From: Nitratireductor soli
GTDB lineage: Bacteria; Pseudomonadota; Alphaproteobacteria; Rhizobiales; Rhizobiaceae
Assembly: GCF_001050155.1 (NCBI RefSeq)
Contig: NZ_LFVY01000019.1
Coordinates: 49,196 to 113,195 of the forward strand
Direction: 5' to 3'
Length of the DNA: 64,000 bases
Shown here: positions 27,796-35,558 of the stretch, piece by piece
Layout of the letters: each line of letters starts with the position of its first letter
Position numbering within the stretch: the first letter of the stretch is position 1
Position numbers and translations under genes: made by a program
The notes under the pieces: model-generated
The model's input: the letters and a program-made list of their open reading frames with translations, nothing else
The model's database searches: none
Told to the model about the DNA's origin: nothing

Positions 27796-27830
27796 CCTTC
27801 AAGTCACGGCCCTGCGCCGCGACTTGAAGG
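27796..27830 (-). other. 10-bp stem-loop between the RraA-like and binding-protein genes
   Basis: Perfect inverted repeat CCTTCAAGTC (27796-27805) and GACTTGAAGG (27821-27830) with a 15-nt loop in the 106-bp gap between two leftward genes. No T tract follows on the minus strand, so an mRNA processing/stabilising hairpin or an operator is more likely than an intrinsic terminator. Confidence 0.5.
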
Positions 27831-27863
27831 TTTCGCTTTATGACAAGTGTGCGTCAGGAAGAC

Positions 27864-28544
27864 TCACAGGATGCCATACTTCGCGAACACGGTTGCGAGG
27901 CGTTCCCCCGCCTCGAGATCGGCCAGCGTGTTGCGTTCGCCGCGAAGGCGCTCCTGCGCGACCTCAAGAACCTTGGCCTCGATTTCCTGCGGAACGACGA
28001 TCACCCCATCCGCGTCTCCGAACACGAGATCGCCGCTGCGCACGGTAACGCCGGCGCATTCGATACCCGTATCGAGCGCGACGACCTTGCCACGCCCCTT
28101 GCAGTCGAGCGGCGCGATGCCGCCGTGAAACACCGGAAAGCCCGCCACCAGGATTTCGCGCGTATCGCGCACCAGCCCGTCCATGACCGCACCCGTCGCG
28201 CCACGGAATTTCGCAGCGGTGCTCAGCAACCCACCCCATGGCGCCATGCGCCCGGACGTGCCACAGGCGAAAACCGGGATCTCGTCGCTCTTCAGGTCGT
28301 CGACGAGCCTGATCTCGAGCTCATAGGGATTCTCGCCCGGCGCAGGTCGCTCATAGACGTCCATGCAAAGCGCGGTACGGGCCCGGCCGACCATGACGAG
28401 CGCGCTGTCGAGCGGCCGAATCCTATGATGCATGGCCTGATTCATATATCCGAGATCGTCCAGCACGTCGGAAAGAAGAGCTGTGAAGAAGCGCTCCCTG
28501 AGTTCGGTCAGGGTCGGTTGCGGTTCGGTTTCCAGGGTGGCCAT
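27864..28544 (-). CDS. RraA family protein (HMG/CHA aldolase-like)
   Basis: 226 residues of the RraA/4-hydroxy-4-methyl-2-oxoglutarate aldolase fold. The aldolase active-site stretch is intact: WGGLLSTAAKFRG, then DG (122-123) and RD (126-127) in AVMDGLVRDTREI, and GDLVFGDADGVIVVP further on. Divalent-metal class II aldolases of this family cleave 2-keto-4-hydroxy acids to pyruvate or decarboxylate oxaloacetate. It is the first gene of the leftward operon containing an aldonate dehydratase, so it may split the 2-keto-3-deoxy acid or its oxidised form. The RNase E inhibitor role of E. coli RraA is unlikely in this context. Confidence 0.88.
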   Translation of the reverse strand: MATLETEPQPTLTELRERFFTALLSDVLDDLGYMNQAMHHRIRPLDSALVMVGRARTALCMDVYERPAPGENPYELEIRLVDDLKSDEIPVFACGTSGRMAPWGGLLSTAAKFRGATGAVMDGLVRDTREILVAGFPVFHGGIAPLDCKGRGKVVALDTGIECAGVTVRSGDLVFGDADGVIVVPQEIEAKVLEVAQERLRGERNTLADLEAGERLATVFAKYGIL

Positions 28545-28580
28545 CGTAGCGGTCGCCTTCGTCGTGTCTGTATGCTTGAA

Positions 28581-28609
28581 TTGCGTTTGGTTTATCGTTA
28601 AATCATAGG
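28581..28609 (+). promoter_or_regulatory. Possible promoter with LacI-type operator in the RraA/SDR divergent region
   Basis: The 129-bp gap between the divergent RraA-like and SDR genes holds TTTA-TCGT-TAAA (28591-28602), a short palindrome with a central CG as in LacI-family operators. It lies inside a weak rightward promoter match TTGCGT-17 nt-CATAGG (28581-28609). The LacI gene at the end of the operon is the obvious candidate ligand. The match is short, so confidence is low. Confidence 0.33.
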
Positions 28610-28673
28610 CGAAGGCCGGCGCGAGTCAATAGCGAATTTCGAAGGCCGTCACTCTAGCGTTCAAGGATGGGAA

Positions 28674-29408
28674 ATGGGCTCACTGACAGGAAAGACCGCC
28701 TTCGTTACCGCCGCGGGGCAGGGAATTGGCCTTGCGAGCGCCCGCGCGCTGGCCAGAGCCGGCGCAAAGGTTCACGCGACCGACATCAATGGGGAGAACC
28801 TCACGGCATTCGCTGCCGAGGATGGCTCCATCGAGGCGCATCGGCTCGACGTCAGGAACGAGAGGGCAATCGCCGACCTCGTCTCGGGGATCGGCCGTAT
28901 CGACATTCTCTTCAACTGCGCGGGCATCGTGCACAACGGCACGGTTCTGGACGCAAAGGACGACGAGATCGACCTGGCCATGGACCTCAACGTGAAGGCG
29001 ATGGTCCGCACCATACGCGCCGTTCTGCCGGCCATGCTGAAACAGGGCGAGGGAAGCATCATCAACATGGCGTCTGTCGTCTCCAGCGTGAAGGGTGCGC
29101 CCAACCGCTGCGTCTACGGGCTGACCAAGGCAGCCGTCATCGGCCTCACCAAATCCGTCGCCGCCGACTACGTGGATCGCGGCATCCGCTGCAATGCCAT
29201 CTGCCCCGGCACGGTCGACAGCCCGTCGCTGCGCCAACGGCTCGAGGCGACCGGCGATTACGCAGCCGCCCGCAAGGCCTTCATCGCCCGCCAGCAGATG
29301 GGCCGGCTCGGAACTTCTGAGGAAATCGCCGATCTCGTGGTTCACCTGGCCGGCGCCACCTACACCACCGGGCAGACCTGCATCATCGACGGCGGCTGGA
29401 CGATCTAG
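28674..29408 (+). CDS. Short-chain dehydrogenase/reductase, 2-keto-3-deoxy-L-fuconate dehydrogenase-like
   Basis: 244-residue classical SDR: cofactor motif TAAGQGIG (12-19), NCAG (81-84), catalytic S134, Y148 and K152 (YGLTK), and C-terminal TGQTCIIDGGW. The acidic D37 in ATDING after beta-strand 2 favours NAD over NADP. Overall wording is close to 2-keto-3-deoxy-L-fuconate 4-dehydrogenases/BDH2-like enzymes. With the divergent RraA-like aldolase and the arabonate-type dehydratase it could oxidise a 2-keto-3-deoxy acid before cleavage. RBS AAGGA 5 nt before the ATG. Confidence 0.88.
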   Translation: MGSLTGKTAFVTAAGQGIGLASARALARAGAKVHATDINGENLTAFAAEDGSIEAHRLDVRNERAIADLVSGIGRIDILFNCAGIVHNGTVLDAKDDEIDLAMDLNVKAMVRTIRAVLPAMLKQGEGSIINMASVVSSVKGAPNRCVYGLTKAAVIGLTKSVAADYVDRGIRCNAICPGTVDSPSLRQRLEATGDYAAARKAFIARQQMGRLGTSEEIADLVVHLAGATYTTGQTCIIDGGWTI

Positions 29409-29704
29409 GGTCAGGACCTATTGATCTGGCTGTCCCGCCGCAAGCCTGATAATTTGGTTGTCAGAGTGAACTATTTAGTTCACTCTGACAACCAACATGT
29501 CGATGCATCATACCGTGCCCCGGTGCCGTGCCACCGCAACGCGGCGGATTTCCAGAGAGAGCGGAATGGCCTGCAAATTGCTCAACCCACAGTCGCATCG
29601 CCGGCGTGCGACCTTCACGCCCATTCCGTCGAAGGACAGACCGCGCTGGGTGGATGAGGATGAAACCGACCGCCGGGACGCGTTCGGGAGCAAGGGTACG
29701 CTAC
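29409..29704. other. Intergenic region downstream of SDR with no supported gene
   Basis: About 300 bp between the SDR stop and the chosen start of the alpha/beta-hydrolase-fold gene. The only strong element is a perfect 20-bp inverted repeat (listed separately). Short open frames here have no protein-like character. The start of the next gene could lie further into this region (in-frame ATGs at 29654 and 29660), but those residues are arginine/proline-rich and unlike a folded N-terminus. Confidence 0.5.
29454..29495. repeat. Perfect 20-bp inverted repeat, 2-nt spacer
   Basis: TTGGTTGTCAGAGTGAACTA at 29454-29473 is repeated in inverse at 29476-29495, separated by TT. No T tract follows on either strand. 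The near-continuous 42-bp dyad is far longer than a typical operator half-site. It may be a high-affinity operator for the downstream alpha/beta-hydrolase-fold gene, a cruciform-forming element, or a factor-dependent terminator for the SDR gene. Confidence 0.85.
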
Positions 29705-30535
29705 GTGAGTAATCCGGGTGTCGTGCCGACACCGCTGCCCAGGCCGGTCGAGCAGATGGAAGGCCATGTCGATGTCGGCAACGGACATCAGATCTGGTAT
29801 TTCGATACCGGCGGCGCGGGCAGTGCGATCGTCATGCTTCACGCCGACACCGGTTCGGGTCTGGCCTGGGGATATCAGCAGCCGGCCTTCTCCGCCCATC
29901 ACCGCGTCATCGGCTATTCCCGGCGCGGCCGCCGGATGTCGATCATGGGCGATCCACAAACACCGGGCATCGCTTCTGAGGACCTGCTGCGGCTCGCGGA
30001 CCATCTGAAACTCGACAGGTTTCACCTGCTCGGTACGGCCGCCGGCGGCATGATCGCCACGGACTTCACGGTCTCGCACGAGGACCGGCTCCTGTCGCTG
30101 ATCCTGGCGAACACCATCGTCGGCATCACCAACGACGACTACCAGGCGATCCATACACTGATCCGGCCCGAAGAATTCGCCAGCCTGCCGAGCGACTTCA
30201 AGGAACTCGGGCCATCCTACCGCCATCTCGACGTCGAGGGCCGCAAGCTCTGGAACGAGATCGCCGACAACGCCGGGATCGGCAGCATGAAGAGCCAGAC
30301 CTTTGCCAACAAAGTGACATGGGATCATCTGGCCGCATGGAAGCTGCCGGTGCTGCTTGTGACCGGCGATGCCGATCTTTACAGCCCGCCCTCCATGATG
30401 CGTTTGGTGGCGAGCCGCATCCGTGGCGCGGAAAACTTCCTCATTCCCGAGTGTGGCCATTCCGGCTATTGGGAACGGCCAGACATCTTCAACCGCGTCG
30501 TGCTCGACTTCATCGCGCGCCAGGATCACGCGTGA
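29705..30535 (+). CDS. Alpha/beta-hydrolase-fold protein lacking the nucleophile serine
   Basis: 276 residues if the GTG at 29705 is used (GGGAGCAAGGG upstream); the ATG at 29756 is an alternative just before the conserved fold begins (VDVGNGHQIWYFDTG). Canonical elements are present: HADTGS oxyanion-loop region, acid in VTGDADLYSPP (D222/D224) and histidine H252 in PECGHSGYWERP. At the nucleophile elbow the G-x-S-x-G motif reads GTAAG (110-114), so the serine is alanine at 112. It may be a lyase, a cofactor-free oxygenase-like protein or a catalytically dead binder. It converges with the MLE-family gene, 24 bp apart. Confidence 0.75.
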   Translation: MSNPGVVPTPLPRPVEQMEGHVDVGNGHQIWYFDTGGAGSAIVMLHADTGSGLAWGYQQPAFSAHHRVIGYSRRGRRMSIMGDPQTPGIASEDLLRLADHLKLDRFHLLGTAAGGMIATDFTVSHEDRLLSLILANTIVGITNDDYQAIHTLIRPEEFASLPSDFKELGPSYRHLDVEGRKLWNEIADNAGIGSMKSQTFANKVTWDHLAAWKLPVLLVTGDADLYSPPSMMRLVASRIRGAENFLIPECGHSGYWERPDIFNRVVLDFIARQDHA

Positions 30536-30559
30536 CCCCTGGCGCGCGGTAGCGGGCGC

Positions 30560-31678
30560 CTATTGCGCCGCGACCAGCAATCCCGGATCGAAGCGCACAC
30601 CCGAGCCGACGCGGTCGGCGACCGCGAGATCGCCGGCCTGCACGTCCAATCCGACATAGGGATCGTCGAGCAGATGGTCGAACTCGGCGATCTCGTGCGG
30701 ATAGGTCTGGTTGTGGAAACACGCACCCAGGTGCAACGATTGGGCGGCGATGAGCCGCGGCCCGAAGGTGGCGCCGATGCGGCAGGCCACCCCCGACATC
30801 TCGCAGATGCGCGCGGCGAGAAGCGTGGCGCGCAATCCGCCGAACTCCGGCACCTTCAGGTTGACGCTGTCGACGGCTTCCATGGCGACGAGTTCCATCA
30901 CGTCGCGCGGCGAGGACACCGCCTCGTCGGCCTCGACGAGCATGTCGAGGCTCTGGCGCACCAGCCGGAGGCCGGCGCGGTCGCCGGCGCGCACCGGCTG
31001 CTCGACGAGATCGACGCCATAGGGGCCGAGTTGGCGCATCGTCATGATCGCGCCCTTCGGGCTGTAGGTCTGGTTGGCGTCGACGGAGAGCCTGACCGCT
31101 GCGCCCACCCGGCGGCGAACCGTGGCGACGCGTGCGATATCGGTCGAGGCGTCGCCGGAAAGCTTCACCTTCAGGCACCGATAGCCCCTGGCAGCGAGCG
31201 CCGCCGCCGCCTCCCCCATGGCATCGGGAGATTTCAGCGGCACGATGCGCGACATGGTCAGTTGCCGGGTCAGCGCGCCACCGAACAGATGGTGCAACGG
31301 CACGCCAAGGATCGCGGCGACAAGCTCGTGCAGCGCCATGTCGATCGCCGCGCGACAATGGCGATGGCCGTCGAAGCTGCGGTCGATGTCGCGCAGGATA
31401 TCCTCAAGGTCGAGCGGGTCGCGGCCGACGACATGCGAACGCATACCGTCGAGGGCCTCGCCAAGGCCAGCCAGCGTATCGGAGAGAAGCGGCAGCGCCA
31501 AAGCATATCCGTGCCCCTCGAGGCCATCATCGGCGACGATCCGCACGATCAGCCCATCGACGACGGGAATGCCGCCGCGCGCGAACTTCCATTCCGGGTC
31601 CTCCTGGCGCTGCCGGCAGGGAAAGTGTTCGACGGCCGCAATGCGGCGTCCGCGTTTGGGTAGCGCGCCTTCAAGCAT
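30560..31678 (-). CDS. Mandelate racemase / muconate lactonizing enzyme family protein
   Basis: 372-residue enolase-superfamily enzyme. The MLE-type active site is visible: K170-V-K172 (LKVKLSG), metal ligands D200 (VDANQ), E226 (VEQP) and D251 (EADEAV), and the opposite base K275 (VNLKVPEFGG). N-terminal capping domain about 1-130, barrel about 140-350. Lysines on both faces fit racemisation, epimerisation or cycloisomerisation (dipeptide epimerases also have this set). Starting 12 bp after DppF, it is the terminal gene of the second Dpp operon, so an imported dipeptide or acid is the probable substrate. Confidence 0.9.
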   Translation of the reverse strand: MLEGALPKRGRRIAAVEHFPCRQRQEDPEWKFARGGIPVVDGLIVRIVADDGLEGHGYALALPLLSDTLAGLGEALDGMRSHVVGRDPLDLEDILRDIDRSFDGHRHCRAAIDMALHELVAAILGVPLHHLFGGALTRQLTMSRIVPLKSPDAMGEAAAALAARGYRCLKVKLSGDASTDIARVATVRRRVGAAVRLSVDANQTYSPKGAIMTMRQLGPYGVDLVEQPVRAGDRAGLRLVRQSLDMLVEADEAVSSPRDVMELVAMEAVDSVNLKVPEFGGLRATLLAARICEMSGVACRIGATFGPRLIAAQSLHLGACFHNQTYPHEIAEFDHLLDDPYVGLDVQAGDLAVADRVGSGVRFDPGLLVAAQ

Positions 31679-31690
31679 CGGTGTCCTTCC

Positions 31691-32653
31691 TCATCTCAGG
31701 TGACAGGCGACCTGGCGACCTTCCCCGAGATCGCGCAGCGCCGGAACCGCCTCGGCACAGCCGGGCTCGGCGATCGGGCAGCGCGTGCGGAACGGGCAGC
31801 CGGACGGCGGCGAGGTCGGGCTCGGCGCGTCGCCGCAAAGCAGCAGCCGTTCCTTCTTCTGCCGGGGGTGGGAACTGGGTGCCGCGGCCAGCAGCGCCTG
31901 GGTATAGGGATGCCGCGGATCGGAAAACAGCGTCTGCCGGTCCGCCATCTCGACGATGCGCCCCAGATACATCACAGCGACGCGGTGGCTGATGTGCTCG
32001 ACCACGGCGAGATCGTGCGCAACGAAGAGATAGGCAATGCCGAGTTCGCGCTGAAGATCGGTCAGCAGGTTGATGACCTGGGCCTGCACCGAAACGTCAA
32101 GCGCCGACACCGGCTCGTCACAGACGATCAGCTTCGGCTCCAGCGCCAGAGCCCGCGCGATGCCAAGTCTCTGGCGCTGGCCGCCGGAGAACTCGTGCGG
32201 GAAGCGCGCCACATAGTCGGAGCGCAATCCGACGCGGTCGAACAGGCTGGCGACGCGTGTCCGCACCTCCTCCCGGCCAATACCGAAATTGCGCAACGGT
32301 TCGGCGACGATGTCGCCCGCCCTCATGCGCGGGTTGAGCGATGAATACGGGTCCTGGAAGATGATCTGCACGTCGCGCCGCTTGTGCCGCATCGCGCCCG
32401 CGCCGAGCGTGGAAATATCCTCGCCGCAAATGCGGATGCTGCCTTCGGTCGTCTCGGTCAGCCGGACGATCATCTTGGCGGTCGTGGACTTGCCGCAGCC
32501 AGATTCGCCGACAAGACCGAGCGTCTCGCCGGAGGAAATGGTGAAGGACACACCATCGACGGCAGCGAGCGTCCGCGTCGGCTTGCGAAACAGCCCGCCG
32601 TCAAGCGCATAATGCTTCTTCAGCCCCGAGACTTCGAGCAAGGCGGTGCTCAT
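31691..32653 (-). CDS. DppF/OppF-type ABC transporter ATP-binding protein (Dpp cluster 2)
   Basis: 320 residues: Walker [10 protein letters not shown]-loop FQDPYSSLNPR, signature FSGGQRQR, Walker B LIVCDEPVSALD, and the C-terminal Cys motif (SGCPFRTRCPIAEPGC). The start ATG at 32653 overlaps the DppD TGA by 4 nt. An apparent longer frame to 32782 is the shadow of DppD. Confidence 0.95.
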   Translation of the reverse strand: MSTALLEVSGLKKHYALDGGLFRKPTRTLAAVDGVSFTISSGETLGLVGESGCGKSTTAKMIVRLTETTEGSIRICGEDISTLGAGAMRHKRRDVQIIFQDPYSSLNPRMRAGDIVAEPLRNFGIGREEVRTRVASLFDRVGLRSDYVARFPHEFSGGQRQRLGIARALALEPKLIVCDEPVSALDVSVQAQVINLLTDLQRELGIAYLFVAHDLAVVEHISHRVAVMYLGRIVEMADRQTLFSDPRHPYTQALLAAAPSSHPRQKKERLLLCGDAPSPTSPPSGCPFRTRCPIAEPGCAEAVPALRDLGEGRQVACHLR

Positions 32654-33657
32654 TGCGCCACCTCCGCCGGCGCCCCGGTGTGCCAGCAGGCCACCCAGTG
32701 ACGCGGCCCCGTCTCGGTGAGCGGCGGCTCCTCGGTTGTACACAGCGCGGTCGCATGGGCGCAGCGCCCGGCAAAGCGGCATCCGGGTGGCGGGTCGAGC
32801 AGCGAAGGCACCATGCCTGGAATTTCCTTGAGCCGCTGCCCGTTGCCCAGGCCACGGTGGAGATGCGGCATCGAGGCCATCAACCCTTTCGTGTAGGGGT
32901 GACGCGGCCGGTCGAACAGGTCCCCGACATCGGCCTCCTCGACCTTGCGACCGGCATACATGACGATGACCCGCTGGCAGGTCTCGGCGACAACGCCGAG
33001 ATCGTGGGTGATCAGCACCACCGCCGTGCCGAGCCGCTTCTGCAGGTCGCTCATCAGCGCGAGGATCTGAGCCTGGATGGTCACGTCGAGCGCGGTCGTC
33101 GGCTCGTCGGCGATCAGCACCTTAGGGTCGCAGGCGAAGGCCATGGCGATCATGATGCGCTGGCGCATGCCGCCGGAAAGCTGGTGCGGGTATTCGCGCA
33201 TGCGCTGATCCGGCTCCGGAATCTGCACGAGGCGCAGCATGTCGACCGCACGCTGCCAGGCCTCCTTGCCTGATACGCCACGGTGTCGGCGGATCGTCTC
33301 GATCAGCTGGCAGCCTATCGACAGCACCGGGTTGAGCGAGGTCATCGGCTCCTGGAAGATCATCGATATCTCATTGCCGCGGATCTCGCGCATCTCTTTC
33401 TCGGAAAGCGCCAGGAGGTCGCGCCCCTGGAGCCTGATCGCGCCGTTGACGATGCGCCCTGAAGGGCTCTGCACAAGCCGCATGACAGAGAGCGAGGTCA
33501 CGCTCTTGCCGCAGCCGGATTCGCCGACGATGCCCAGCGCCTCTCCGGCGCCCACATGGCAGGTCAGATTGTCGACGGCGCGCACGACGCCGTCACGGGT
33601 GAAGAAATGGGTCGACAGGTCGTCGATCTGGAGAATAGGGGTTTCCATGTCGGTCAC
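32650..33657 (-). CDS. DppD/OppD-type ABC transporter ATP-binding protein (Dpp cluster 2)
   Basis: 335 residues if the GTG at 33657 is used (it overlaps the DppC stop as GTGA), or 332 from the ATG at 33648, which has better spacing from AGGC. Walker [10 protein letters not shown]-loop [11 protein letters not shown], signature LSGGMRQR, Walker [13 protein letters not shown], and C-terminal [17 protein letters not shown]. Forms an ATPase pair with DppF. Confidence 0.95.
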   Translation of the reverse strand: MTDMETPILQIDDLSTHFFTRDGVVRAVDNLTCHVGAGEALGIVGESGCGKSVTSLSVMRLVQSPSGRIVNGAIRLQGRDLLALSEKEMREIRGNEISMIFQEPMTSLNPVLSIGCQLIETIRRHRGVSGKEAWQRAVDMLRLVQIPEPDQRMREYPHQLSGGMRQRIMIAMAFACDPKVLIADEPTTALDVTIQAQILALMSDLQKRLGTAVVLITHDLGVVAETCQRVIVMYAGRKVEEADVGDLFDRPRHPYTKGLMASMPHLHRGLGNGQRLKEIPGMVPSLLDPPPGCRFAGRCAHATALCTTEEPPLTETGPRHWVACWHTGAPAEVAQ

Positions 33658-34550
33658 TGCCTGCGTGAGAGCTTGGGATCGAGGATGTCGCGCAGCCCGT
33701 CGCCGATCAGGTTGATCGAGAGCACGGTGAATCCCAGGAAGAGGCCGGGGAAGAGCACGACCCAGACAGCAAGCCCGAAGACCTTGCGCCCTTCAGCGAT
33801 CACGCTGCCCCAGGTGGATGTCGGGGGCGGCAGGCCGACGCCCAGGAAGGAGAGATAGGCCTCACCAAGGATGGCGAAAGCGCAGATGAAGGTCGCCTGC
33901 ACGATCAGCGGCGCCACGGTGTTCGGCATGATGTGGCGGATCAGGATCATGTGGAAGCGCGTGCCGACGGCGCGCGCCGCGTCGACGAAGGGCTGTTCGC
34001 GAAGGCTCAGCACCATGGCGCGGACGAGCCGCACCACGCGCGGGATTTCCGGAATCACCAGGGCGAAGACGACCGTCTCGATGCTCGCCGTCGTCAAGGC
34101 GACGAGCGCGATGGCGAGAAGAATACCGGGGATCGCCATCATCGCGTCCATGACGCGCATGAGGACGGCGTCGGCGATCCGGCTGAAGCCGGCGACGAGG
34201 CCTATGGCAAGCCCGATGCCGACGGAGAAGAGCGCCACGGTCAGCCCGACGACCAGCGAAATGCGGCCGCCCCAGATGACGCGGCTCAGGACGTCGCGAC
34301 CAAAGGCATCGGTGCCGAAGAGATGCGCTGCGGACGGCGGTTTCAGGCGTTCGGCGGGATTGATCGCGTCGGGATCGTAGGGCGCGATCAGCGGCGCGAG
34401 CGCCGAGCAGGCGACAATCAGCGTCAGGATCAGCGCGCCGATCGCTATGTTGGGATGACGGCGGACAAAGCGCGCGAACCTGGCGAGGCGCCCCTTGGTG
34501 GGGGCGGTCGACCGCGCGGCGGGAAGGGAAACGGTATCGGTCACGGCCAT
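33654..34550 (-). CDS. DppC-type ABC transporter permease (Dpp cluster 2)
   Basis: 298 residues from the ATG at 34550, preceded by TGAGGCGATA; the open frame to 34622 is shadow sequence. N-terminal arm, first membrane helix (IAIGALILTLIVACSALAPLI), FGTDAFGRDVLSRVIWGGRISL and the loop FVDAARAVGTRFHMILIRHIMPN are characteristic of the C subunit. Seven bases separate it from the DppB stop. Confidence 0.94.
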   Translation of the reverse strand: MAVTDTVSLPAARSTAPTKGRLARFARFVRRHPNIAIGALILTLIVACSALAPLIAPYDPDAINPAERLKPPSAAHLFGTDAFGRDVLSRVIWGGRISLVVGLTVALFSVGIGLAIGLVAGFSRIADAVLMRVMDAMMAIPGILLAIALVALTTASIETVVFALVIPEIPRVVRLVRAMVLSLREQPFVDAARAVGTRFHMILIRHIMPNTVAPLIVQATFICAFAILGEAYLSFLGVGLPPPTSTWGSVIAEGRKVFGLAVWVVLFPGLFLGFTVLSINLIGDGLRDILDPKLSRRQ

Positions 34551-34557
34551 TATCGCC

Positions 34558-35499
34558 TCAGTAGCGGATGCGGGGATCGAACAGGGCGTAGGACAAGTCG
34601 ATCGCCAGATTGATGAGCACATAGGCGGCGGAGAACAGGAGGATCACGCCCTGGATCACCGGGAAATCACGCCGGATGACGGCATCGATGGTGAGCCGCC
34701 CGATGCCGGGGATGGCAAACACCGTCTCGGTAACGACAACACCGCCGATCAGCGCCGCGATGCCGAAGCCGATGGTGGTGACGATCGGATTGGCGGCATT
34801 CTTCAGGGCATGGAGGACGAGAATGCGCGTGTTGCCGAGGCCCTTGGCGCGGGCGGTGCGGATGTAATCCTGGTTCAGGACCTCGAGCATCGTCGCCCGC
34901 GTCATCCGCGCGATGAGCGCCAGGAAGACCAGGCCGAGCGAGACGACCGGAAGCACGAGATGGCGCAGATAGGGCCCGACACCGCCTGCGAGCGGTTTGT
35001 AGCCCTGCACCGGCAGGAGCCTGAGCTCGATGGAGAACTGGTAGATCAACAGGTAGCCGACGAGGAAGACCGGCATCGAAAAGGCGATGACGGCGAGCGC
35101 CATGATGAGATGGTCGACCCAGGTGCCGGCGTTCCAGGCGGCGAGCACACCCATCGGCACGGCGAGCGCGACGGCGAAGACGATGGTGAAGAGCGCGATC
35201 GAGAGCGTCGGTTCGATGCGCTGGCCAACGAGGTCGAGCACCGGCATCCTGTTGAGGATCGAGGTGCCGAAATCACCGCTCAAGACTTGCCCGAACCAGC
35301 TCACGAACTGGTGCAGGAGTGGCCGGTCGAGACCCATCGCGATGCGGATCTTCTCGACCTCCTCGGGGGTCGCAAGTTCGCCGGCGATACGCGAGGCGGG
35401 ATCGACGGAGCCGATATGCATCAGCATGAAGGTGATGATCGCCACGATCAGCATCACGGGCACCGCGGCGGCGAGACGTTTGAGAGTGTAGGCCAGCAT
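34558..35499 (-). CDS. DppB-type ABC transporter permease (Dpp cluster 2)
   Basis: 313 residues, MLAYTLKRLAAAVPVMLIVAIITF, with the MLEVLNQDYIRTARAKGLGNTRILVLHALKN permease loop and about six membrane segments. A very good RBS (GAGGAGG) precedes the ATG at 35499, giving independent strong initiation after the intergenic hairpin. Confidence 0.95.
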   Translation of the reverse strand: MLAYTLKRLAAAVPVMLIVAIITFMLMHIGSVDPASRIAGELATPEEVEKIRIAMGLDRPLLHQFVSWFGQVLSGDFGTSILNRMPVLDLVGQRIEPTLSIALFTIVFAVALAVPMGVLAAWNAGTWVDHLIMALAVIAFSMPVFLVGYLLIYQFSIELRLLPVQGYKPLAGGVGPYLRHLVLPVVSLGLVFLALIARMTRATMLEVLNQDYIRTARAKGLGNTRILVLHALKNAANPIVTTIGFGIAALIGGVVVTETVFAIPGIGRLTIDAVIRRDFPVIQGVILLFSAAYVLINLAIDLSYALFDPRIRY

Positions 35500-35526
35500 G
35501 ATCGCCTCCTCGAGATTTGGGGGAGA

Positions 35527-35549
35527 TGGGCGGCCGCAAGGGCCGCCCA
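35527..35549 (-). other. GC-rich stem-loop between binding protein and DppB (cluster 2)
   Basis: TGGGCGGCC (35527-35535) and GGCCGCCCA (35541-35549) form a perfect 9-bp stem with a 5-nt loop directly after the binding-protein stop. There is no T tract on the minus strand. Such hairpins commonly protect the binding-protein mRNA 3' end and lower permease expression; that role is inferred from position. Confidence 0.6.
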
Positions 35550-35558
35550 GTCACTCGG

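Noticed and set aside
29405..29424. TAGGGTCAGGACCTA at the SDR stop as an insertion-sequence end
   Set aside because: It recalls some IS termini, but no partner end, target duplication or transposase was found; too short to call.
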